Of a DNA stretch of 64,000 nucleotides, positions 18,287-28,962 are shown piece after piece (positions within the stretch are counted from its first letter, which is position 1; every line of letters starts with the position of its first letter). The notes beneath the pieces were generated by a model, which was not told the origin of the DNA, ran no database searches, and saw nothing but the letters and a program-made list of their open reading frames with translations. The stretch is from Streptomyces sp. ML-6. Its GTDB lineage: Bacteria; Actinomycetota; Actinomycetes; Streptomycetales; Streptomycetaceae. A program made the position numbers and the translations under genes. The DNA is taken from the NCBI RefSeq assembly GCF_030116705.1, contig NZ_JAOTIK010000001.1, positions 992,001 through 1,056,000 of the forward strand, written 5' to 3'.

Positions 18287-18442
18287 CTACCAATAATGTC
18301 TGCGTCCCGCGACGGCATGCCCCATCCCGCCCAGGATCCACAGGATCAGGCCGATCACGGCCAGGATGATCCCGATCGTCCACAGGATGGAAATACCGGT
18401 GACGAAACCGATGACGAGCAGTATGACTCCCAGAATGATCAC
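18287..18442 (-). CDS. small hydrophobic protein, DUF6131-like
   Basis: A 51-residue protein that is almost entirely two membrane helices (VILLVIGFVTGISILWTIGI and ILAVIGLILWILGGMG) ending in a basic GRRHYW tail. This pattern matches, from memory, the DUF6131 family of small actinobacterial membrane proteins of unknown function. The start is GTG at 18442 with a GGAG site about 8 nt upstream. Longer frames above it are out of family. It is divergent from the SDR gene at 18868. The role is unknown. Confidence 0.7.
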   Translation of the reverse strand: MIILGVILLVIGFVTGISILWTIGIILAVIGLILWILGGMGHAVAGRRHYW

Positions 18443-18867
18443 AACACGCTCCGATCTCGTGTGTGTTCTTCCTTCACTCTGTCCCCCCTGAGCCGTTGCG
18501 GCAACTGCCCGGGCTCTCAAGCCGGCTCGCCCCGGGTGACCACCGGCGTCCGGGACGCCGAAGTGCGGCGTGGCGAGGGCGGGGGAATCGTGGGACAGGC
18601 AATGACAGCGGCGCCACCGTGCCGGGGCGTTGACTTCCGTGTCGCGGCTCCCGGGAGAACGGCAGCGGCCGACGGCGATGCCGCACCGGCCGTCCCACCC
18701 TTCGCAGGCCCGCCCTTCGCAGTCCCACGCGGCGCCTTTCTCATCCATGATCACGCAGGCGGGTCCGTCACCGTCTCCGGCAGTCGGCCTCGACAAAGAG
18801 GTACGGCTCCAGCCACCCTGCCCTCCCCTCCCCCCACGAACCGACTCCGCCGAGGAAGGACCGCGCC
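18443..18867. other. divergent intergenic region
   Basis: About 425 bp between the small membrane protein and the SDR gene. It should carry both promoters. I see no clear SigR, SigB or SigA-type element, no strong hairpin and no supportable gene. Confidence 0.5.
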
Positions 18868-19755
18868 ATGAACGCAGCCCAGCAGCCGCAGAACCCCGCG
18901 CGAGGCGCCGACGAGCAGGAGATCCCGCAGCAGACCCAGCAGTATCCCGGGTGGACGGAACCGATGGACCCGCGCCCCGACCACGGTGAGGACACGTACC
19001 GGGGCAGCGGCCTGCTCACCGACCGCACAGCGGTCCTGACGGGTGGGGACTCCGGAATCGGCCGGGCCGTGGCACTGGCCTTCGCCCGTGAGGGCGCCGA
19101 CGTCGTGTTCACTCATCTGGAGAACGAGCGGGGGGAGGCCCGGGCGACGGTGGACCTGGTCGAGGGAGCGGGACGACGTGCCGTGCCGGTGGTCTGCGAC
19201 ATCCGTGAGGAAGCCTCGTGCCGCACCCTCATCGATACGGCCGTGTCGGAGTTCGGCCGTATCGATGTCCTGATCAACAACGCCGCGTACCAGATGGCAC
19301 AGCCGGAGGGCATCGAAGGCATCTCCACCGACCAGTTCGACCGTGTGGTGCGGACCAACCTCTACGGAATGTTCTGGCTGTGCAAGATGGCGCTGCCCCA
19401 CATCCCCGCCGGTGGCTCGGTCATCAACACGGCCTCGGTCCAGGGCTATCAGCCGAGTCCGCACCTCCTGGACTACGCGATGACGAAGGGCGCGATCGTG
19501 ACCTTCACCCAGGGGCTCGCCCAGGAGCTGGCCTCCGAAGGCATTCGCGTCAACGCCGTGGCCCCCGGCCCGGTGTGGACCCCGCTCATCCCTGCCACCC
19601 TGCCCGACACCCACGAGTTCGGGAAGCAGACCCCGCTCGGTCGTGTCGCGCAACCCGCCGAGATCGCCCCGGCCTACGTCTTCCTCGCATCGTCGAGAGC
19701 CTCCTTCGTCACGGGCGAGGTCATGAACGTGACGGGCGGAACCCCCCTCCCCTGA
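18868..19755 (+). CDS. SDR family oxidoreductase (YghA/general stress 39-like)
   Basis: A 295-residue classical short-chain dehydrogenase with an N-terminal extension (residues 1-50, Gln/Pro-rich, QQYPGWTEPMDPRPDHGEDTY) typical of the YghA / general-stress-protein-39 subgroup. Motifs are TGGDSGIGRA for NAD(P), NNAA, the catalytic Ser in NTASVQGY, and YAMTK with the Tyr-Lys pair. The C-terminus VTGEVMNVTGGTPLP fits the family. ATG at 18868 follows GAGGAAGGA. It may reduce small aldehydes or alcohols; the substrate is unknown. It is likely monocistronic, but the epimerase gene follows 290 bp downstream in the same direction. Confidence 0.88.
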   Translation: MNAAQQPQNPARGADEQEIPQQTQQYPGWTEPMDPRPDHGEDTYRGSGLLTDRTAVLTGGDSGIGRAVALAFAREGADVVFTHLENERGEARATVDLVEGAGRRAVPVVCDIREEASCRTLIDTAVSEFGRIDVLINNAAYQMAQPEGIEGISTDQFDRVVRTNLYGMFWLCKMALPHIPAGGSVINTASVQGYQPSPHLLDYAMTKGAIVTFTQGLAQELASEGIRVNAVAPGPVWTPLIPATLPDTHEFGKQTPLGRVAQPAEIAPAYVFLASSRASFVTGEVMNVTGGTPLP

Positions 19756-20045
19756 CGGGCGGGACGCCCTTTTCTGGTCGCATCGCGTCCACGGGCGGCC
19801 GGCTCCGGCTTCCTCCTCGTGCGCACGCCGCCGTCGCACCCCCGGGTACCGCACTCCGCACTCCTCGTGTTCTTCCCCCTCCCCGCCCGTGAACGTTCCT
19901 GCCACAGGAGGCGGAACGGCCCGGTCGCTGTTTGGCTGGATGGAGGGGCTCACAGCTGTGGGGGCGGACGATCCGCTACCCGTCCGGGCCCCTGGGGGCG
20001 GCGTCACCGTACGGGGATCGGGCTTTCGGGAAGGGTGGAAACACC

Positions 20046-21083
20046 ATGACCGCACATGCGGGACTGCACGTGGTGGTGACGGGAGCCACCGGCAATGTGG
20101 GAACCAGCGTCGTCGAGGCCCTCGCCGGGGATCCGGACGTGGCGGACGTCGTCGGCCTGGCCCGCCGACGTCCGGAGGTCTCCGTCCCCGGGGTGCGGTG
20201 GATGGCCGTGGACCTCTCCGGCGAGGACAGTCCGGCGGTGCTGGACGAACTCTTCGCCGACGCGGACGCCGTCGTCCACCTGGCCTGGCGGTTCCAGCCC
20301 ACGCACGATCCGGTGGTGACCTGGCGGAGCAACGTGCTGGGATCCATCCGGGTCTTCGAGGCCACGGCCCGGGCGGGCGTCCGGACCCTGGTGCACGCCT
20401 CGTCCGTGGGTGCGTACTCCCCCGGCCCGAAGGCCGAGCGCGGGGTGGACGAGACGTGGCCGACGCACGGGTGGCCGGATGCCGCCTACTGCCGGGAGAA
20501 GTCCTACCTGGAGCGGGTGCTGGACTCCTTCGAACTGCGTCATCCGGACGTCCGGGTGGTGCGGATGCGCCCCGGCTTCCTGTTCAAGGAACAGTCCGCC
20601 AGCCAGCAGCGCCGCATCTTCGCGGGCCGCTACATGCCCGGCGTCCTGCTGCGCCCGGATCTGCTCCCGTTCGTGCCGGACCTGCCGGGGCTGCGGCTCC
20701 AGGTGCTGCACACCGATGACGCGGCGCAGGCCTACCGGGCGGCCGTGCTCACCGATGTACGCGGCCCGTTCAACCTGGCGGCGGAGCCGGTGCTCGGCCC
20801 TCGGGAGCTCGCGGAACTGCTCGGCACCCGGGCGGTGCGCGTCCCGCCGTCCATGGTGCGGACGGTCCTGTCGGCGGCGTGGCACACCCGCGCCGTGCCG
20901 GCTTCCCCGCATCTGTTCGACGCGGTGCTCCGTCTCCCGGTCCTCGACTGCTCCCGGGCCCACGACCTGCTGGAGTGGCAGCCGACCCGGTCCGCCCAGG
21001 AGGCGCTGTCGGCGTTCCTGCGCGGCGTACGGAGCGGGGCGGGGCTGGACACTCCGCCCCTGGTCGGCCGGAAGTGGGGGTGA
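20046..21083 (+). CDS. NAD-dependent epimerase/dehydratase family protein
   Basis: A 345-residue extended SDR. It shows the Rossmann start VVVTGATGNVGTS, DLSGED, VVHLAWRFQP, and a late active-site region with HASSVGAYSPG and YCREKSYLER, where the Tyr-x3-Lys motif is replaced by a YCREK arrangement that still supplies Tyr and Lys. Such proteins are often sugar-nucleotide epimerases, but this divergent branch is generally uncharacterised. ATG at 20046 is chosen because it starts the fold directly after a GGAAGGG-like site. It precedes the heme-oxygenase-like operon in the same direction with a 290-bp gap. Confidence 0.82.
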   Translation: MTAHAGLHVVVTGATGNVGTSVVEALAGDPDVADVVGLARRRPEVSVPGVRWMAVDLSGEDSPAVLDELFADADAVVHLAWRFQPTHDPVVTWRSNVLGSIRVFEATARAGVRTLVHASSVGAYSPGPKAERGVDETWPTHGWPDAAYCREKSYLERVLDSFELRHPDVRVVRMRPGFLFKEQSASQQRRIFAGRYMPGVLLRPDLLPFVPDLPGLRLQVLHTDDAAQAYRAAVLTDVRGPFNLAAEPVLGPRELAELLGTRAVRVPPSMVRTVLSAAWHTRAVPASPHLFDAVLRLPVLDCSRAHDLLEWQPTRSAQEALSAFLRGVRSGAGLDTPPLVGRKWG

Positions 21084-21167
21084 ACGCGGCACGGCGGTGA
21101 ACCTCGCGTGGCCGGGACGGACCGCCGGGAGGGAACAGCCGGGCGGACCACCGAGAGGGGAACAGCC

Positions 21168-21509
21168 ATGGAGAACCGGCCCTTCTCCCGGTCACCGGTT
21201 CCGGAACCCGGCCCCTGGGCGGTGGCTCCGGCCGACGGCCCGTCCGGCCGTCGTACGGCGCCGCAGATGCGGTCGGCCCCGTGCACGAGGAGCATCGGAA
21301 GCAGATGTGGTCGCCCCGCCCAGTGGGTCCCGCCCGGCCCCCGGCACGGCCCCGGAGCGGCCGGAGGGAAGTGCGATGCCCGTGAGCCCCAGCGCGCCAC
21401 CACTGCCCCGCCGCAGGGGAACGTTGTCGGCAGCGGTCTCCGACGCACTGCTGGACCGCGCCGCGCTGCCCGACCCCGCGGCGGCGGGTCCGGCCGATCC
21501 GTACGGTGA
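21168..21509 (+). CDS. possible short or eroded gene (low support)
   Basis: A frame starting MENRPFSRSPVPEPG at 21168 sits behind a very strong GAGAGGGGAACAG site, and GGGAACAGCC occurs twice just upstream. The frame runs 113 residues and overlaps the next gene by about 130 bp in another frame, where its sequence looks non-coding. A genuine N-terminal piece with lost 3' end, or a short leader, is possible. No family is recognised. Confidence 0.2.
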   Translation: MENRPFSRSPVPEPGPWAVAPADGPSGRRTAPQMRSAPCTRSIGSRCGRPAQWVPPGPRHGPGAAGGKCDAREPQRATTAPPQGNVVGSGLRRTAGPRRAARPRGGGSGRSVR

Positions 21510-22338
21510 CGATCTGCAACTGGCCCTGTACACCTGTTACGAACTCCACTACCGGGGCTTCGAGGGCGTCGATGCGGGACGGGAGTGGGACACCGCTCTT
21601 CTCTCGGTGCGGGCTTCGCTGGAGGACCGCTTCCTCACCGCTCTGCGGCGCGACGTGCCCGTGCCGGAACCGCTGGACGGTCTGCTTGCCGATCTGCTGG
21701 TCCAGCCCGTCGATTCCGACGGCGTCCCTCAGTTCCTCGCGAAGCGAGGCACATTGGAGAACCTGCGTGAATACGCACGACAGCGCTCCCTCTACCACCT
21801 GAAGGAGGCCGATCCGCACGCCTGGGTGCTGCCGCGGCTCAGCGGGCGGGCCAAGGCCGCGATGGCCGCCGTGGAGTTCGACGAGTTCGGCGGCGGCAGA
21901 GCGGAGCGCGTACACGCCCGGCTGTTCGCGGATCTCATGTCGGACCTGGGTCTGAACACCGGATACGGGCACTATCTGGACAGCGGGTACGCGGAAATGC
22001 TCGCCCTCGTCAACGCCATGTCGCTGTTCGGGCTGCACCGGACGATGCGCGGCGCCCTGGTGGGGCACTTCGCCGCCGTCGAGATCACCTCCTCGCCGGC
22101 CTCCCGGCACCTCGCCCGCGCGATGGCCCGTACCGGCGCCGGCCCGGCCGCGCAGCACTTCTACGACGAGCACGTCGAAGCCGACGCCGTGCACGAACAA
22201 GTGGTACGGAACGAAGTGATCGGGGGGCTTCTCGACGAAGAGCCCGGACTGGAGCCGGACATCGCGTTCGGGATCGCCGTCACCTCGTTCCTCGAGGACC
22301 GTCTCGGTCGGCGGTTCCTCGCGGCATGGGGAGCGTGA
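21376..22338 (+). CDS. iron-containing redox enzyme family protein (heme-oxygenase-like fold)
   Basis: A 320-residue protein of the heme-oxygenase-like diiron oxidase/oxygenase (HDO) type, related by fold to UndA, SznF and CADD. Candidate metal ligands are Glu167/Glu170 in AAVEFDEFGGGR, His180 in RVHARLF, His231 in VGHFAAVE and the Glu268/Asp270/His273 cluster in HVEADAVHEQV; assignment is by eye. ATG at 21376 follows GGAGGGA. It is followed by a SAM methyltransferase 42 bp later and a CDGSH iron-sulfur protein overlapping that gene, which suggests a redox operon. Substrate and product are unknown. Confidence 0.8.
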   Translation: MPVSPSAPPLPRRRGTLSAAVSDALLDRAALPDPAAAGPADPYGDDLQLALYTCYELHYRGFEGVDAGREWDTALLSVRASLEDRFLTALRRDVPVPEPLDGLLADLLVQPVDSDGVPQFLAKRGTLENLREYARQRSLYHLKEADPHAWVLPRLSGRAKAAMAAVEFDEFGGGRAERVHARLFADLMSDLGLNTGYGHYLDSGYAEMLALVNAMSLFGLHRTMRGALVGHFAAVEITSSPASRHLARAMARTGAGPAAQHFYDEHVEADAVHEQVVRNEVIGGLLDEEPGLEPDIAFGIAVTSFLEDRLGRRFLAAWGA

Positions 22339-22380
22339 CGGATGTGCCGCGAGGGAATCAGTACGACGGGAGAAGACCAC

Positions 22381-23067
22381 GTGGCTGGTGAAACCGACGG
22401 GACGCGCCCGTTCTCGCAACCGTTCCTGGTCACGCTTCCGGGGGTATACGCGCCGCAGAGCGACACACGGTTGTTGTTGGCGGCGCTCGAACGGGAACGC
22501 GTCGGCCCCGGGACCGCCGTGCTGGACGTCGGAACGGGCAGCGGTGCGCTGGCCGTGCGGGCCGCTCAGCTGGGCTGCGAGGTGACGGCCGTGGACGTCG
22601 CGCTCCGAGCGGTCATCACCGCACGCCTCAACGCGATGCTGCACCGCCGCCGCATCACGGTGCGCCGCAGCGATCTGATGTCCGCCGTCAGAACCCGCTC
22701 GTACGACCTCATCCTGTGCAACCCGCCCTACGTCCCGGCACCGGACATCCCGCGGCACGGCGCCTCCCGTGCCTGGAACGCGGGCAGCGACGGCCGGGCG
22801 GTCGTCGACCGCCTCTGCACGACGGTGCCGTCGATGCTGCGGCGGGGCGGCGGGGTTCTCCTCCTGGTGCACTCCGGGCTCTGCGACCCCGACGCCACCC
22901 TGAACCGGCTCAGACGCGCGGGGCTGGACGCGGCCGTCAGCAGCCGGGTCCGCATCCCCTTCGGCCCCGTGCTGCTCTCCCGTCTCCGCTGGCTGCGCGA
23001 GCACCGGCTGATACGCACCGACGACACGAACGAGGAGCTGGTGGTCATCCGTGCCGAACGCCCCTGA
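22381..23067 (+). CDS. SAM-dependent methyltransferase with NPPY motif (HemK2-like)
   Basis: A 228-residue Rossmann methyltransferase. The SAM motif VLDVGTGSGALAV is followed by VTAVDVALRAV and the catalytic LILCNPPYVPAPD, the NPPY signature of N-methyltransferases acting on glutamine, adenine or other amide/amine nitrogens. The short form resembles archaeal/eukaryotic Mtq2/HemK2 rather than PrmC. GTG at 22381 is preferred over ATG 22342 because GGGAGAAG lies 5 nt upstream. It sits between the HDO-like oxygenase and the CDGSH protein. Its target may be a partner protein or a small metabolite; that is inference only. Confidence 0.8.
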   Translation: MAGETDGTRPFSQPFLVTLPGVYAPQSDTRLLLAALERERVGPGTAVLDVGTGSGALAVRAAQLGCEVTAVDVALRAVITARLNAMLHRRRITVRRSDLMSAVRTRSYDLILCNPPYVPAPDIPRHGASRAWNAGSDGRAVVDRLCTTVPSMLRRGGGVLLLVHSGLCDPDATLNRLRRAGLDAAVSSRVRIPFGPVLLSRLRWLREHRLIRTDDTNEELVVIRAERP

Positions 23068-23251
23068 CGCACCGTGCCGCATCACCCTGACGGAAGACGG
23101 TCCCCTCCTCGTGGAAGGGCCGGTGGAAGTCACCATGCCGGACGGTTCCGTGCACACCTCCGACCGCTTCGTCGTCGCGATCTGCACGTGCCGGCGCAGC
23201 GGCGCCCTCCCCTGGTGCGACACCAGCCACCGCACGCGAACGCGGACGTGA
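23051..23251 (+). CDS. CDGSH iron-sulfur domain protein
   Basis: A 66-residue protein with the 3Cys-1His ligand set for a [2Fe-2S] cluster: Cys45, Cys47, Cys56 and His60 in CTCRRSGALPWCDTSH. The usual CDGSH core is CDTSH here, so the Gly-Ser of the name is changed but all ligands remain. The GTG start at 23051 overlaps the methyltransferase by 17 bp, so translation is coupled. CDGSH proteins transfer electrons or clusters; as the last gene of the operon it could feed electrons to the HDO-like enzyme. Convergent with the phosphatase gene. Confidence 0.85.
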   Translation: MPNAPDAPCRITLTEDGPLLVEGPVEVTMPDGSVHTSDRFVVAICTCRRSGALPWCDTSHRTRTRT

Positions 23252-23355
23252 TCGCCGCCGGGCCCCGCGCCGGAGCTTCCCGGCACCGGGCGGTGGGGGG
23301 TGCCCCGCCGGCTCGGGCGGCGTCCGGTCGTACCGCGCCGTTCGCGGCGCCGGGT

Positions 23356-24618
23356 TCATTCGGGGAGGCCGACGAGGGTTTCGGCCTCCCCGGGGTCGAA
23401 GGGGGTGGGGCCGTGCCATTCCAGGAGGAGGACGGTGGCGTCGTCGCGCAGGGTGCCGTGGTGCCGGTCGAGGATGCTGCGGACGAGGCGGCGGAGTGTT
23501 TCGGGGACGGACAGGTTGTCGGCGTGGTGGCGCAGGAGGAAGTCGAGGAATCCGTCGAGGCCGAATTCACGACCGTCGGAGTCGCGCGCTTCGGTGATGC
23601 CGTCGGTGTGGAGGACGAGGCGGTCACCGGGTTGCAGGCGTTCCCGGCACAGCGTGGCGGGCAGCCCGAGGGCGGTGCCCAGGGGAGGGGCGGGCGGACA
23701 GTTCAGCTGTGTGGTCCAGCGGCCGCCGCGGATCACGACCGGCGGGTGGTGACCGTGGCTGATCCAGGTCAGCAGGCCCGTCCTGGTGTCGAGGGTGGCC
23801 AGGACGGCGGTGACGTACGAGCGGTCGAGGTGGTCCAGGAGGGTGCGTTCGATGCCCTCCCCGGTCTCGATCAGCCCGGCGCCGCGCCGACGGTGGCTGC
23901 GGCAGGCGGCCACCGCGAGGTTGGCGGTGAGGCCGGCGGCGGTGTCGTGGCCCATGGCGTCGAAGATCGCGAGATGTACGAGTCCGTCGGTGGTGGCGTA
24001 GTCGTAGGCGTCCCCGGCGTTCTCGTAGGCCGGTTCCATGGCCGCGCCGATCACCACATGGCTGTCGGCGTACGCGCGCGGAGGCATGAGCTGCCACTGC
24101 ATCTCCGCCGCCACGTTCATCGGCCGGGTGCGGACGAGAGCGGCGTGGGAGTCGCTGTGCACGGACTTCGTGACGATGATCAGCGCGATCAGGGACGCCA
24201 GGCACTCGATGTCCCGCCGGGTGTGGGCGTCGTCGGACGCGGCGGTGACGCGCATCATCCCCAGGCGCTCGGTGCCGTCCAGGAGGGGCACCCACCACTG
24301 GCGCTCACCGGGCCTTTCCTGCCCGGGCCGGGGAACGAGGAGGACCTCGCCGTGCTGGAAGCCCCGCCCGGCCAGGGTGGAGTCCACGCTCAGTTCGGGC
24401 GGCCCGGTCCCGGCCGGGCCGGCGGTGCCGGGTCCGGAGCCGGTGAGCAGCCGGAGTACGTCCTGCCGCACGTCGCACAGGTAGATCAGGATGTCGTGCA
24501 GTCCGGCTGCCGCCGCGTACGTCGTCACGCAAACGGGCAGCTGGTCCAGGGTCATCAGGTGACTGCTGTCGAGCAGGCCCGTGATCATCTTGTAGGTGGC
24601 CTGGTGCCGCTGCGCCAT
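23356..24618 (-). CDS. PP2C/SpoIIE-type protein phosphatase with N-terminal GAF-like domain
   Basis: A 420-residue regulator. Residues about 1-175 form a GAF-like sensor region (TYAAAAGLHDILIYLCDVRQ...). Residues about 190-410 form a SpoIIE/RsbU-type PP2C phosphatase with AYENAGDAYDYA, LAIFDAMGHDTAAGL and LVLHTDGITEARD, whose aspartates bind the metals. Such enzymes dephosphorylate anti-anti-sigma factors in partner-switching cascades. ATG at 24618 follows AGGAGGG, and the longer frame is rejected. No anti-sigma or STAS gene is adjacent, so its partners lie elsewhere. It is divergent from dnaK, with a heat-shock-like promoter in the gap. Confidence 0.9.
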   Translation of the reverse strand: MAQRHQATYKMITGLLDSSHLMTLDQLPVCVTTYAAAAGLHDILIYLCDVRQDVLRLLTGSGPGTAGPAGTGPPELSVDSTLAGRGFQHGEVLLVPRPGQERPGERQWWVPLLDGTERLGMMRVTAASDDAHTRRDIECLASLIALIIVTKSVHSDSHAALVRTRPMNVAAEMQWQLMPPRAYADSHVVIGAAMEPAYENAGDAYDYATTDGLVHLAIFDAMGHDTAAGLTANLAVAACRSHRRRGAGLIETGEGIERTLLDHLDRSYVTAVLATLDTRTGLLTWISHGHHPPVVIRGGRWTTQLNCPPAPPLGTALGLPATLCRERLQPGDRLVLHTDGITEARDSDGREFGLDGFLDFLLRHHADNLSVPETLRRLVRSILDRHHGTLRDDATVLLLEWHGPTPFDPGEAETLVGLPE

Positions 24619-24676
24619 CGCAAAGCCCTCCTGCCCCCAGGATCCACTCCGCCCGCTCTGCCCGCATCGGCACACT

Positions 24677-24718
24677 CTTGACTGGACCCTTGTCAAGTTT
24701 ATTGCGGCGAGTTATATA
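24677..24718 (+). promoter_or_regulatory. promoter with HspR (HAIR)-like operator upstream of dnaK
   Basis: Half-sites CTTGACT (24677-24683) and TGTCAAG (24691-24697) are separated by 7 bp, the geometry of the HspR HAIR box CTTGAGT-N7-ACTCAAG with two to three mismatches. A -35 TTGTCA (24690-24695) and -10 TATATA (24713-24718) are 17 bp apart, an unusually good SigA-type promoter for Streptomyces. The operator covers the -35. Confidence 0.7.
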
Positions 24719-24938
24719 GGTGGTAGCGCCGCAGTCACCCCTGAACCGGCAGGAAAGGGGCGGACGGGATGCTCATGCGAATCGGCCCCCTTTCGCGCGA
24801 CGGACCGGCCGACACGGCCGGTGTCCGGCACCGCGACGAGGCCCGCCCCGCCCCCTCGGCCCGCCGTTCCGGTCGCTCCGGGTGGCCGGGAGCCGGGGGA
24901 GTCACGCATTCGGAACACACGTCCGAAGGGAGCGAGTG

Positions 24939-26800
<1,862 letters not shown>

Positions 26801-26804
<4 letters not shown>

Positions 26805-26884
26805 ACCGGCCGGACGAGTCCCGATCGTCGCGGCAGCGCCGCCGGCAGCCGCCCTCTGCCGTGATCCGGGACCACCTTTCCTGA
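26801..26884 (+). other. 27-codon frame overlapping the dnaK stop (ATGA)
   Basis: ATG 26801 overlaps the dnaK stop in the ATGA arrangement normally used to couple dnaK to grpE. The frame encodes only [20 protein letters not shown]... and ends at 26884. It could be a truncated co-chaperone gene, a coupling relic or chance. The peptide is basic and has no motif. Confidence 0.3.
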
Positions 26885-26919
26885 TCCAGGACAACACCAG
26901 CGCATCGGGCCCGCACGAG

Positions 26920-26943
26920 GCCCTCACCGAGCCGGGTGAGGGC
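26920..26943 (+). terminator. hairpin after dnaK
   Basis: GCCCTCAC (26920-26927) pairs with GTGAGGGC (26936-26943) over an 8-nt loop, about 115 bp after the dnaK stop. It is a modest terminator candidate. The remaining bases to 27117 show an 11-bp inverted element TACGTGACGTA at 27060-27070 and no gene. Confidence 0.45.
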
Positions 26944-27117
26944 AAGAGCGAGGGCGGTCGCCGACCGTCGACAGCACCCGCATCCCGCCGGACCGGCGCC
27001 GCTCTTCCGCTGCTTCACGGCCGGGTGGCGGTTTGCCCTGAAAACCCGAATCATTCAAGTACGTGACGTATTGTTCAGCTCCGGTTACCGAACCATGTCA
27101 TCGAAGGCGGTCAAGCA

Positions 27118-28299
27118 ATGGGGAGCGCAGAGGCTCCGCGGTCGGACGGCGGTGCCGGGCAGTACGGAGCACGCGTCATGCGGCTGCCGACGGACACGGC
27201 TGCCGCCACCGCGGAGCCTCTTGTCTCGCCCGTGAACTCGCACAACGAGTGGGACCCGCTGGAGGAAGTCATCGTCGGACGCCTCGACGGCGTGACGATT
27301 CCCTCCGACCACCCCGTCGTGTCCTGCAACCTCCCGCCCTGGGCGGCGCGGTTGCACCGGCGGGTCGGAGGGTTTCGGTATCCGCGCGTACTGACCGAGC
27401 GGGCACAGCAGGAGCTCGATCAGTTCGTCGCCCTCCTGGAGTCCCTCGGCATCACGGTCAGACGTCCGGACGCGACCGACCACCGGCGGCGGTTCCGAAC
27501 CCCCGACTGGTCGTCGCGCGGCTTCGGCAACACCTGTCCCCGCGACAGCATGCTCGTGATCGGCGACGAGATCATCGAGACCCCGATGGCCTGGCCGTGC
27601 CGGCACTTCGAGACCCACACGTACCGTTCCCTCCTCAAGGACTACTTCCGTCGCGGCGCGCGCTGGACGGCGGCACCCAGGCCGCAGCTCACCGGCGACC
27701 TGTTCAAGGAAGGCTTCCGCACCCCCGGTACCGGCGAACCCATGCGCTACCTCCTCACCGAGTTCGAACCGGTATTCGATGCGGCGGACTTCGTGCGCGC
27801 GGGGCACGACCTGTTCGTGACCCGGAGCAACGTCACCAACGGCATGGGGATCCAATGGCTGCGCCGCCATCTCGGGCCCGCGTACCGCATCCACGAGATC
27901 GAGAGCCGCTGCCGCGCACCCATGCACATCGACACGACGTTCCTCCCGCTCGCGCCCGGGAAGGTGCTGGTCAATCCCGAGTATGTCGACACCGACCGGC
28001 TGCCCGACGTCCTGCGGTCCTGGGACATCCTGATCGCCCCCGAGCCCGACCCGATCGACGAGCGGCTGCTGAGGCTCACCTCGATGTGCGGCAAGTGGCT
28101 CAGCATGAACGTTCTCATGATCGACGAGAAGCGGGTGATCGCGGAGCGGCACCACACCGGCATGCTGCGCGCGCTCGAAGGCTGGGGATTCGAACCGATC
28201 CCGTGCGACCTGCTGCATTACGCACCGTTCGGCGGCTCGTTCCACTGCGCAACGCTCGATGTCCGGCGGCGCGGGGGGCTCGAATCCTATTTCGACTGA
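27118..28299 (+). CDS. glycine amidinotransferase-like protein
   Basis: A 393-residue protein of the amidinotransferase (GATM/StrB) family, which moves the amidino group of arginine to an amine. Conserved parts are SHNEWDPLEEVIVGR, the catalytic HIDTTFLPL histidine-aspartate region and GGSFHCATLDVRR with the nucleophile Cys377. Length matches the family. ATG at 27118 has a GAAGG site 13 nt upstream; ATG 27178 is an alternative. No biosynthetic cluster surrounds it, so it is an orphan. It may make guanidinoacetate or a guanidino osmolyte; this is inference. It sits between dnaK and a convergent Cys-rich protein gene. Confidence 0.88.
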   Translation: MGSAEAPRSDGGAGQYGARVMRLPTDTAAATAEPLVSPVNSHNEWDPLEEVIVGRLDGVTIPSDHPVVSCNLPPWAARLHRRVGGFRYPRVLTERAQQELDQFVALLESLGITVRRPDATDHRRRFRTPDWSSRGFGNTCPRDSMLVIGDEIIETPMAWPCRHFETHTYRSLLKDYFRRGARWTAAPRPQLTGDLFKEGFRTPGTGEPMRYLLTEFEPVFDAADFVRAGHDLFVTRSNVTNGMGIQWLRRHLGPAYRIHEIESRCRAPMHIDTTFLPLAPGKVLVNPEYVDTDRLPDVLRSWDILIAPEPDPIDERLLRLTSMCGKWLSMNVLMIDEKRVIAERHHTGMLRALEGWGFEPIPCDLLHYAPFGGSFHCATLDVRRRGGLESYFD

Positions 28300-28470
28300 G
28301 GTCACGTCCGGCAGGTGAGCGGGTGGAACGGGGAACCCCCGGCCCGAGGGCGGCCTCACCCCCGTCGGCCGCGCCGCCGAGGACGCCCGGTGCCAGGCGC
28401 CAGATGCCATCCCGGCGTTCCTGGGCGGTGGTCCGCTCCCGGCCGCGGTCCGGCGGCCGGGCCGAGGGGT

Positions 28471-28713
28471 TCAGGCGTGATCCACGAGCTGGGACCGGGA
28501 CAGACCTTTCTCACGCGCGCAGTGTGCGCAGCAGAAGAACTGTCCGTCGGCCTGCATGCCGTGGCCGAGGATGCGGCACTGGCAGTTGACGCAGATCGGG
28601 GCGATCTTCTGGGCGGCGCACTCGATGCTGTCGAAGACGTGGACCGCCCCTCCTGCGGCTCGCACCTCGAACGCCAGCTCGTAGTCGTTGTGACACACCT
28701 CGCACACGGCCAT
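28471..28713 (-). CDS. Cys-rich small metal-binding protein
   Basis: An 80-residue protein with nine cysteines in regular groups: CEVC at residues 4-7, ECAA, ICVNCQC, and FFCCAHCARE, plus a few histidines. This suggests one or two zinc sites or a metallothionein-like metal buffer. The start MAVCEVCHNDYELAF at ATG 28713 is typical of a conserved actinobacterial hypothetical family. No function is established. It is alone on the minus strand, convergent with the amidinotransferase; 28714-28962 upstream holds only a GC-rich hairpin and no gene. Confidence 0.7.
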   Translation of the reverse strand: MAVCEVCHNDYELAFEVRAAGGAVHVFDSIECAAQKIAPICVNCQCRILGHGMQADGQFFCCAHCAREKGLSRSQLVDHA

Positions 28714-28962
28714 GGTGATCAGTCCTTGCTGTCGGAATCGATGAGGTGGGGCGCCTGCACGTTCACTCGCCCGGGCAGGCGCGGCGCCCCGGACGTTAGC
28801 GAAGGACCGGGCCGATCCTCCGGCAGCGCGCGGACCGCGAGCGACCGTTCCGCCGGAATCACTCCTACAGAGTCCTCACCGACGACGGTGATGCCGGATC
28901 GGCGCATACCTGGCCGGCCCCGTGCCCGCCCTCCGTGCCTCCGCACCGAAGAACTCACGTCC

